Source: Denitromonas sp. (lineage in GTDB: Bacteria > Pseudomonadota > Gammaproteobacteria > Burkholderiales > Rhodocyclaceae). Taken from it: 64,000 nt of DNA. A program made the position numbers and the translations under genes. The notes beneath the pieces are model-generated. The model ran no database searches and had not been told where the DNA came from. It saw only the letters and a program-made list of their open reading frames with translations. The stretch is from contig NZ_JAUCBR010000004.1 of the NCBI RefSeq assembly GCF_034676725.1, positions 1,565,501-1,629,500 on the forward strand. Reading direction: 5' to 3'. This document shows, one piece after another, positions 57,865 through 64,000 of the stretch. Numbering within the stretch: the stretch's first letter is position 1; every line of letters begins with the position of its first letter.

Positions 57865-59370
57865 ATGTCACTCGCCCTCGTTCATACCCGTGCCCTCGAT
57901 GGCATGGACGCGCCGCCGGTGGTGGTCGAAGTCCACCTCGCCAACGGCCTGCCCGCCTTCAACCTGGTCGGCCTGCCCGACACCGAAGTGCGCGAGGCGC
58001 GCGAGCGGGTGCGCGCCGCGCTGCAGACCGGCAACTTCGAATTCCCGCAGCGGCGCATCACCGTCAACCTGGCACCGGCCGACCTGCCCAAGGAAGGCGG
58101 GCGCTTCGACCTGCCGATCGCGGTCGGCATCCTCGCCGCCTCGGGCCAGCTCAACGCCGAGACCCTGCCCCACCATGAATTTGCCGGCGAGCTGTCGCTG
58201 TCCGGCGAACTGCGCCCGATCCGCGGCGCGCTGGCCATGGCCCTGCAGACGCGGGCCACCGGCCGCTCGCTGATCCTGCCCGCGGCCAGTGCGCAAGAGG
58301 CGGCGCGGGTGCGCGATGTACGCATCCGCCCGGCCGACAGCCTGCTCGCCGTGTGCGCCCACCTCAACGGTCACACCGCCCTGCCCGAGGCACCGCCCGC
58401 GCTCGACGAGGCGAACGCCCAGGCCCTGCCGGACCTCGCCGACGTCAAGGGCCAGCTCGAAGCCCGCCGCGCGCTGGAAGTGGCCGCGGCCGGCGGCCAT
58501 TCGCTGCTGATGTACGGCCCGCCCGGCACCGGCAAGTCCATGCTGGCCCAGCGCCTGGCCGGCATCCTGCCGCCGCTGGACGAGGCGGCGGCGCTGGAGG
58601 CGGCCGCGGTGCAGTCGCTGGCCGGCTGCTTCGACCCCGCCGCCTGGGGGCGCCGGGCCTTTCGCTCGCCGCATCACTCCGCCTCGGCGCCGGCCATCGT
58701 CGGTGGTGGCGCCGTGCCCGGGCCCGGTGAAATCAGCCTCGCCCACCATGGCGTGCTCTTCCTCGACGAGTTGCCCGAGTTCGACCGTCGCGTGCTCGAA
58801 GCCTTGCGCGAGCCGCTCGAGACCGGCCATGTCGAGGTGGCGCGGGCGCGGCGGCGGGCGCGGTTTCCGGCGCGCTTCCAGCTCATCGCGGCGATGAACC
58901 CCTGCCCCTGTGGCTACCTGGGCGACGCCCGCGGCCGCTGCCGCTGTACGCCCGACCAGGTCGCCCGCTACCGCGGCAAACTCTCCGGCCCCTTGCTCGA
59001 CCGCATCGACCTCACGCTCGAAGTCGGCAGCCTCAGCGCCACCGAACTGGATGCCGCGGCACCGGGTGAGGACAGCGCCACGGTGCGCGAACGGGTGCTC
59101 GCCGCGCGCCAGCGCCAGCAGGCGCGCCAGGGCGGCGCCAATGCGGCGCTCGATGCCGCCGGCGTGGTGCGCCACTGCCGGCCGGACGACCGCGGCCGGC
59201 AGATGCTGGCGCGGGCAGTCGAGTCGCTCGGCCTGTCGGCGCGCAGCCACGACCGCATCCTGCGCGTGGCGCGCAGCATTGCCGACCTGGCCGGTGCCGA
59301 CGGCGTGGCGGCCGCCCATGTCGCCGAGGCCATCCAGTACCGCCGTGGAATCGGCGCCGCCACACGATAA
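57865..59370 (+). CDS. comM: YifB/ComM-family Mg-chelatase-like AAA+ ATPase
   Basis: A 501-residue protein: N-terminal LonB/ChlI-like domain (AFNLVGLPDTEVREARERVR), Walker A GPPGTGKSML, Walker B-like GVLFLDELPEF, a zinc-like cysteine group in NPCPCGYLGDARGRCRC and a C-terminal ChlI domain. ComM is a hexameric helicase that aids branch migration in natural transformation and RecA recombination. The normal length is about 500 residues. Terminator at 59390-59427 follows. Confidence 0.93.
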   Translation: MSLALVHTRALDGMDAPPVVVEVHLANGLPAFNLVGLPDTEVREARERVRAALQTGNFEFPQRRITVNLAPADLPKEGGRFDLPIAVGILAASGQLNAETLPHHEFAGELSLSGELRPIRGALAMALQTRATGRSLILPAASAQEAARVRDVRIRPADSLLAVCAHLNGHTALPEAPPALDEANAQALPDLADVKGQLEARRALEVAAAGGHSLLMYGPPGTGKSMLAQRLAGILPPLDEAAALEAAAVQSLAGCFDPAAWGRRAFRSPHHSASAPAIVGGGAVPGPGEISLAHHGVLFLDELPEFDRRVLEALREPLETGHVEVARARRRARFPARFQLIAAMNPCPCGYLGDARGRCRCTPDQVARYRGKLSGPLLDRIDLTLEVGSLSATELDAAAPGEDSATVRERVLAARQRQQARQGGANAALDAAGVVRHCRPDDRGRQMLARAVESLGLSARSHDRILRVARSIADLAGADGVAAAHVAEAIQYRRGIGAATR

Positions 59371-59389
59371 GCATTACACTGGGGCATTC

Positions 59390-59427
59390 GCGACCGGTCC
59401 ACAAGGCCGGTCGCCGTTTTCATTTTG
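59390..59427 (+). terminator. Intrinsic terminator after comM
   Basis: GCGACCGG (59390-59397) pairs with CCGGTCGC (59407-59414); a T-rich tail CGTTTTCATTTTG follows. It lies just before the next start codon (59438), so the MFS gene may have its own promoter or partial read-through. Confidence 0.7.
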
Positions 59428-59437
59428 CGACCCCGGC

Positions 59438-60631
59438 ATGCACCGCTCCTACACCTCCCTGGCCGTCATCCTCGCTGCGCTGGCCGCCATCGGCCCGTTC
59501 TCGATCGACACCTATCTGCCGGCCTTCCACGCCATGGAGGCCTCGCTCGGCACCTCGCGCTATGCCGTGCAGCAGACGCTGACCATCTACATGGTGATGT
59601 TTGCGGTGATGGTGCTGTGGCATGGCGCGCTGTCCGACGGCTTTGGCCGGCGCCGGGTGCTGGTGGTGGCGATGGCGGTGTTCACCCTGGCCTCGGTGCT
59701 GTGCATGCTGGCGCCGAGCATCGAGTGGATGTGGGCCGGGCGTGCGCTGCAGGGCATGAGCGCCGGCGCCGGCATGGTGATCGGCCGGGCCATCGTGCGC
59801 GATGTGCTCGACGGCCCCGACGCCCAGCGCATGATGTCGCAGGTGGTGATGATGTTCGCGCTGGCTCCGGCCGTGGCACCGATCATCGGCGGCTGGATTC
59901 TGGTGTTTGCCGACTGGCGCGCGATCTTCGCCTTCCTCGCCCTCTATGGCCTGGTCATGACCGTGGTCTGCCGCCAGGTGCTGCCCGAGACCCTGCCGCC
60001 GGAAAAACGCCAGCCGCTGCACCCGGTGCATCTGGCGCGGGCCTATGGTCAGGTGCTGCGCAAACCGGCCTTTCTGCTGCTGGTCGGCGCACTGGCGCTG
60101 AACTTCAACGGCTTCTTCATCTATGTGCTGTCGGCGCCGACCTTCCTGGTCGACCACCTTGGCCAGTCGCCGCAGGCCTTTGCCTGGCTGTTCGTGCCGG
60201 CCATGGGCGGGCTCCTCGTCGGCTCGTGGTTGTCGGGCCGGGTGGCCGGCCACTGGACGCCCCGGCGCAGCGTGGCGGTGGGCTACGCCGTGATGGCGCT
60301 GGCGGCGGTTGGCAATCTGGCGGTGTCGCAGTGGCTGGCGCCGGGGCTGCCGCAGTCGGTCATGCCGCTGGCCTGCTACACCCTGGGCATGTCGCTGACC
60401 ATGCCCGCCCTCACCCTCATGGCGCTCGACCTGTTCCCGCTGCGCCGCGGGCTGGCCGCCAGTTGCCAGAGTTTCATGCAGATGGCGCTCAACGCCCTGA
60501 CCGCCGCCGTCACCGCGCCGCTGCTGTGGGGCAGCGTCCAGACGCTGAGCCTGGGCATGGTGATGTACCTGGTGCTGGGCGCGCTGGCCGCCAGTGCGGC
60601 GCTGTACCGCTCGGCGGTGGCGCGCGCCTAG
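59438..60631 (+). CDS. Bcr/CflA-family multidrug MFS exporter
   Basis: A 397-residue MFS protein with twelve hydrophobic segments. The N-terminal IGPFSIDTYLPAFHAMEASLG and the loop motif GALSDGFGRRRVLVV, plus GMSAGAGMVIGRAIVRD, are diagnostic for the Bcr/CflA subfamily (bicyclomycin, sulfonamide and related drug efflux). Start at 59438 as the natural N-terminus; the longer in-frame extension overlaps comM in another frame. Confidence 0.92.
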   Translation: MHRSYTSLAVILAALAAIGPFSIDTYLPAFHAMEASLGTSRYAVQQTLTIYMVMFAVMVLWHGALSDGFGRRRVLVVAMAVFTLASVLCMLAPSIEWMWAGRALQGMSAGAGMVIGRAIVRDVLDGPDAQRMMSQVVMMFALAPAVAPIIGGWILVFADWRAIFAFLALYGLVMTVVCRQVLPETLPPEKRQPLHPVHLARAYGQVLRKPAFLLLVGALALNFNGFFIYVLSAPTFLVDHLGQSPQAFAWLFVPAMGGLLVGSWLSGRVAGHWTPRRSVAVGYAVMALAAVGNLAVSQWLAPGLPQSVMPLACYTLGMSLTMPALTLMALDLFPLRRGLAASCQSFMQMALNALTAAVTAPLLWGSVQTLSLGMVMYLVLGALAASAALYRSAVARA

Positions 60632-60668
60632 ACGCGCGTGGCCGGTTCGGTTCGCCGGCTGCGGCGGT

Positions 60669-61325
60669 TCAGTCGGCGGGCTGGCGGCCGAGAAACTGCA
60701 GGTAGGCCACCAGCTCCCAGATACTCTCCTCGGAAAATGCAGCGCCCCACGGCGGCATCACGTCGGCACCGGTGCGGCCATGGTAGATGGTGTCGAAGGT
60801 CTGCTGCGGGCCGAGGTCGGTGCGGCCCTTGAAGTCGGGCGCCCGCCCGCCGACGCCTTCGTGCCCGTGGCAGTAGCCGGCACAGGTCTTGGCGAAGCGC
60901 TTGCGGCCTTTTTCGATGCGCGCCGGGTCGTTGAGGTCGAAGGGGGACAACGGATCGGCAGCGCCTGCGGCGGCCGGTTGGCGCAGGACCTCGACATAGG
61001 CGACCAGCGCGTCGATGGCCGGGCGGTCGAGCACCGTGCCCCAGGGCGGCATGGCATGGTCGCCGTGCTTGCCCTTGACGATGCGTTCGCGGATCAGCGC
61101 CGCGCTGAGTTCGGGGCGGTTCTGCAGGGCCGGGCCGTAGGTGTCCTTGCCCGCGCCGTCGGCGCCGTGGCAGCTGATGCACAGCTTGTCGAAGCGACTC
61201 TTGCCGTCGGCGAGCTGGGCACGTGCCGGATCGGCCGGCGGGGCGGCGGCGAAGCTGCTGCTGCCCGCCCACAGGCACAGGCCGAGGGACAGGATCAGAC
61301 GCCGGAGAGGGAGAGGGTGGGTCAT
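60669..61325 (-). CDS. Diheme c-type cytochrome with an unusual CX3CH heme site
   Basis: A 218-residue periplasmic cytochrome with signal peptide (about 1-27) and two class I cytochrome c domains. The first heme site is normal (CISCH, C49-H53); the second is CAGYCH (C148-H153), i.e. CX3CH, followed by GHEGVGGRAPDF. Axial methionines are likely in the two MPPWG motifs. It is the third gene of the porin / PQQ-dehydrogenase unit and is expected to take electrons from the PQQ enzyme toward the oxidase. Start 61325 fits the GGAG site. Confidence 0.85.
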   Translation of the reverse strand: MTHPLPLRRLILSLGLCLWAGSSSFAAAPPADPARAQLADGKSRFDKLCISCHGADGAGKDTYGPALQNRPELSAALIRERIVKGKHGDHAMPPWGTVLDRPAIDALVAYVEVLRQPAAAGAADPLSPFDLNDPARIEKGRKRFAKTCAGYCHGHEGVGGRAPDFKGRTDLGPQQTFDTIYHGRTGADVMPPWGAAFSEESIWELVAYLQFLGRQPAD

Positions 61326-61412
61326 CGGAAACTCCATGGATAGCAACAATGGGGCGCGGGCGATACGGCCCGCACGCCCACGGGAAGCCGGGGCCGCCCG
61401 TGGGCGCCTGCC

Positions 61413-63089
61413 TTACTCGAGCGTGAAGCCGATCAGTGCGGCGCCGCCGGGCAGGTCCTTGATCTGCGGGAAGGCGCCGGCGAGGAAGCCCGGTGCATGC
61501 GAGCCGAGGCCGGTCGGAATGGCGATGTACTGCTTGCCATTGACCGCGTAGCTCACCGGGCCGCCGCGCGCGCCGGAGCCGGCGTTGAACTGCCACAGCG
61601 GCTTGCCGTTGTCGGCGTCGTAGGCAAACAGGTGGCCTTCCATGTCGCCGGTGAACACCAGCCCGCCGGCGGTGGTCAGCACGCTGGAGAGCGGCGGCAG
61701 GTCGTAGCGGATGCTCCACTTGAGTTCGCCGGTGAGCGGGTCGCGGGCATCCAGGCGGCCGTACGGATCCTTGCTGTTGGGCGGCGGCACCAGCTTGATC
61801 TCGTCAATGCCCAGCGACAGCGCCGAGATGGCCTTCAGGCTCTCGGGATCATCCGGGCCCGAGACCACTTCGTTGCACACCTCCATGGCGTGCGAGTACC
61901 ACAGGCCGGTGCCGGGGTTGTAGGCGCCGTGGTTCCAGCTGCGCGCGCCGAGCAGGTTGGGGCACAGCAGCTCGCGCTTGCCGGGTTCCGGCCGGCGCGG
62001 TTCGATCAGCGCGCCGGTTTTCGGGTCGATGCCCTTGGCCCAGTTCATGTTCTCGGCAAACTGCCACACGTTTTCCAGCTTGCCGTCGGCCTTGTCCATC
62101 ACGAACACGAAGCCGCTCTTGTTGAGATGGACGATCACGTCCTTGCCGTCCTTCTTGACCACCAGCGCCTCGTACGCGGAGTCGAAGTCCCACACATCGT
62201 GCGGGATCTCCTGACGGTGCCACTTGAGCTTGCCGGTCTTCGGATCGATCGCCAGCAGGGTGGCGGTGTACTTGTTGTCGCCCTTGCGGTCGACGCCGTA
62301 GAAGTCCGGCGCCGCGTTGGAGGTGCCGATGTAGATGGTGTCCGACTGCGCGTCGTAGGTACCCGGCATCCAGGCCGAGCCGCCGCCGCGCTTGCCCGAG
62401 TCGCCCGGCCAGCTCTCCTCGTCGTCCTTGATGACTTCGAAGGTCCACACCGGCTTGCCGGTGTCGGCATTGACCGCGTAGATCTTGCCCGCAATGGGCT
62501 GGTCGCCGCCGGTGGTGCCGCCGAACAGCACATCGCCGGCCAGCTGCGGCGGCGCCGAGAACAGCGCGCCGTACTGGGTCTTGAGGTCGCTCAACGGGGT
62601 GGACCACACTTCCTTGCCGGTTTTCTGGTCGAGCGCGATGAAACGCCCGTCGAGCGTACCGACAAACACCTTGCCGCGCCCCACCGTCACGCCGCGGCTG
62701 GCGGCCGCGTAAAACGACTGCTTGGAGATCGGGTCGAGCTTGGGCTCGTAGTGCCACAGCGTCTTGCCGGTGGCGGCATCGACCGCCCACACATTGTTGT
62801 TGGCCGAGATGTAGTACAGCACGCCGTCGAGCACGATCGGGGTGGCCTGCAGGCCGTGGGTGATGTTGCCCGGCTGGTGGATCCACGCCACCTTGAGCCG
62901 CTTGACCGTGTCCTTGTTGATCTGGGTCAGCGGGCTGAAGCGCCAGGCATTCGAGCTGCGGTGGTATTGCGGCCAGTTGTTGGGGTCGTCGAAGCCGGGC
63001 TTGGCATCGCCGGCGGCGATGGCGCCGGTGCCGGCGCAGGACAGGGCCAGCGCGAGCGGGGCCAGGCGGAGGGATGTGATCAGGTTCAT
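61413..63089 (-). CDS. PQQ-dependent dehydrogenase (methanol/ethanol dehydrogenase family)
   Basis: A 558-residue quinoprotein with signal peptide (1-26) and an eight-bladed propeller; W-motif segments such as WAVDAATGKTLWHY, FIALDQKTGKEVWST, YAVNADTGKPVWTF and FAYDADNGKPLWQF recur. The catalytic Asp is expected at D301 in VWDFDSAYEALV, and D303 two residues later is the position that marks lanthanide-dependent (XoxF/PedH-type) enzymes. The vicinal Cys-Cys pair of typical alcohol dehydrogenases is absent (YAAASRGV at 127-134). Electron acceptor is probably the diheme cytochrome encoded 88 bases downstream. Substrate unknown. Confidence 0.88.
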   Translation of the reverse strand: MNLITSLRLAPLALALSCAGTGAIAAGDAKPGFDDPNNWPQYHRSSNAWRFSPLTQINKDTVKRLKVAWIHQPGNITHGLQATPIVLDGVLYYISANNNVWAVDAATGKTLWHYEPKLDPISKQSFYAAASRGVTVGRGKVFVGTLDGRFIALDQKTGKEVWSTPLSDLKTQYGALFSAPPQLAGDVLFGGTTGGDQPIAGKIYAVNADTGKPVWTFEVIKDDEESWPGDSGKRGGGSAWMPGTYDAQSDTIYIGTSNAAPDFYGVDRKGDNKYTATLLAIDPKTGKLKWHRQEIPHDVWDFDSAYEALVVKKDGKDVIVHLNKSGFVFVMDKADGKLENVWQFAENMNWAKGIDPKTGALIEPRRPEPGKRELLCPNLLGARSWNHGAYNPGTGLWYSHAMEVCNEVVSGPDDPESLKAISALSLGIDEIKLVPPPNSKDPYGRLDARDPLTGELKWSIRYDLPPLSSVLTTAGGLVFTGDMEGHLFAYDADNGKPLWQFNAGSGARGGPVSYAVNGKQYIAIPTGLGSHAPGFLAGAFPQIKDLPGGAALIGFTLE

Positions 63090-63159
63090 GGTGTCTCCAG
63101 TCGTTCTTGTGTGTGGGGTGCTGCAGGGAGGGTGGGTTTCGGCCTGTCGAGCCGGTGCC

Positions 63160-64000
63160 TCAGAACGCGAAGTTCAGACCGACGTTGAGCAGCGTGGCCG
63201 ACTCGCCCACCGCCGGGATGCCGGCGGCGACGATGCTGGTCTTGAGGGTGGCCGCCGAGCCGGCGTCGACATGCGCCATCTGCACATAGAGCGTGGTGTC
63301 CGGGCGGATGGCGTAGTCGTTGCTGATGACGATGTTGGTGGTCTTGTCGTCGGGGTTGCGGTCGTCCTTGTTGTGGTAGTAGGCGACGGTGGCGGTGTGC
63401 TTGGGGCGCCATTTCCAGTCGATGCCCAGCCCCAGCGCACCGACATCCGAGACCTTGGCGCCGGCGCGCGTCTCGTTGGTGGCCTTGAGGTAGTTGGCCT
63501 TGAAGGTGAAGGGCCCGTAAGGCACCGCGACGCCAACGCCGCCGTGCTTGACGTTGTTGTTGCCGGTGTCTTCGTCCTTGATCACCTGATAGGACGCCGA
63601 CAGCGTGACCGGCCCGGTATAGGTCGCGCCGAGTGCCCAGGCGCTGTTCTCGGTGGTGCTGCCCGACTTGCCGCCGAGTGCCCACAGCACGCCGAAATTC
63701 ACCGGCCCGAGGGTGTGGCGGTACTGCACGGCGTTGTTGAAGAAAATGCCGACGTCGTTATTGGTGTTGCGCTCGGCGCCCACCGCACCGGCCGTGGCGG
63801 CGTACTGGTTGTAGGCCCAGGCGTAGACGTTGGAGAACTGCTCCTTGAAGCCGCGCGCCTCGGTGCCGACATGCGCCAGCAGCGCCGGACCGTACTGGCG
63901 GCCCAGCGTCACGCTGCCCCAGTCGCCGCTCAGGCCGATGTTGGCCTGGCGGCGAAACAGCGGTGAGCCAGTGCCGTCGGCGTCGCCGGAGCCGTGGAAC
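63160..64000 (-). CDS. Gram-negative general porin, N-terminus beyond the window
   Basis: An at least 280-residue trimeric-porin type (OmpC/Porin_4) protein whose reading frame stays open to base 64000. Visible are the SVTLGRQYGP, SNVYAWAYNQYAAT, GDWGSVTLGRQ and alternating beta strands, ending in the terminal phenylalanine (LLNVGLNFAF) needed for outer-membrane insertion. It is upstream of, and in line with, the PQQ dehydrogenase gene, so it may admit that enzyme's substrate. Confidence 0.9.
   Translation of the reverse strand, partial: FHGSGDADGTGSPLFRRQANIGLSGDWGSVTLGRQYGPALLAHVGTEARGFKEQFSNVYAWAYNQYAATAGAVGAERNTNNDVGIFFNNAVQYRHTLGPVNFGVLWALGGKSGSTTENSAWALGATYTGPVTLSASYQVIKDEDTGNNNVKHGGVGVAVPYGPFTFKANYLKATNETRAGAKVSDVGALGLGIDWKWRPKHTATVAYYHNKDDRNPDDKTTNIVISNDYAIRPDTTLYVQMAHVDAGSAATLKTSIVAAGIPAVGESATLLNVGLNFAF

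Noticed and set aside
59372..59437. Attenuator reading of the hairpin before the Bcr/CflA exporter
   Set aside because: Listed as a plain terminator because no leader peptide or alternative pairing was evident.
1..64000. rRNA, tRNA, CRISPR arrays, insertion sequences, integrases and prophage genes
   Set aside because: None seen on reading either strand; the window looks like ordinary chromosomal DNA apart from the lower-GC left block.

Overview
The window reads as a chromosomal segment of a high-GC, Gram-negative betaproteobacterium, most likely from the Rhodocyclales (the Azoarcus/Thauera/Zoogloea side). This is inferred from the mix of genes: a betaproteobacterial-type gshA/gshB pair, ptsH/ptsI with an EIIA-Man protein but no sugar permease, metX-metW, a PEP-CTERM protein, PilZ and GGDEF proteins, Gram-negative porins and many c-type cytochromes. 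No rRNA, tRNA, CRISPR array or insertion sequence was seen. Coding density is very high and no gene-free gap exceeds 300 bases.

Layout. 1-3170: a visibly lower-GC block with an NAD(P)H-flavin/2Fe-2S oxidoreductase (5' end missing), a membrane protein, an octaheme cytochrome c and a CDF metal transporter. 3163-4863: phosphate transporter (PiT) and its DUF47 partner. 4933-8580: a five-gene stress/export cluster (isochorismatase-like, DJ-1/PfpI, LysE, EamA, GlxA-type regulator). 8793-14018: diguanylate cyclase, GABA-type aminotransferase, C45 acyltransferase, membrane proteins. 14179-15230: ArsI/CadI-like VOC protein plus a SigZ-like sigma factor. 15227-16522: an acyltransferase-PilZ fusion. 16723-20970: bicupin, then a bifunctional glucosylglycerol-phosphate synthase/phosphatase with an MFS partner. 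21251-26225: DMT exporter, PEP-CTERM CHRD protein, quinone reductase and Old Yellow Enzyme with a divergent LysR gene. 26352-36973: a UbiB-like kinase pair, argC, small envelope proteins, a sigma factor/ferritin-like/cytochrome c module, and a globin-coupled diguanylate cyclase. 37125-42921: glutathione synthesis, YjgN/M48 membrane pair, ApbE. 43010-50056: PTS phosphorelay, SAM-II riboswitch with metX-metW, thrH, purU. 50156-52725: a nitrogen-regulated porin-glnK-amtB operon with sigma-54 and NtrC sites, the porin being frameshifted. 52821-60631: ubiK, YceI/b561 operon, DOPA-dioxygenase-like/LysR pair, dusA, comM, Bcr/CflA exporter. 60669-64000: porin, PQQ dehydrogenase and diheme cytochrome c, apparently one operon that runs off the right edge.

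How it fits together. Much of the window concerns periplasmic electron transfer (octaheme cytochrome, PQQ dehydrogenase with its cytochrome, small cytochrome c, b561), stress and osmotic protection (glutathione, glucosylglycerol, YceI, Old Yellow Enzyme, ArsI/CadI), nutrient sensing (N via NtrC/GlnK/AmtB, S and methionine via a riboswitch, P via PiT) and c-di-GMP signalling (two GGDEF proteins, one PilZ fusion). The most informative non-coding elements are the SAM-II riboswitch at about 45630, the sigma-54/NtrC promoter at 52586-52725 and the inverted-repeat element at 47535-47619. All functional calls rest on reading the sequence and on family knowledge; no database search was run.
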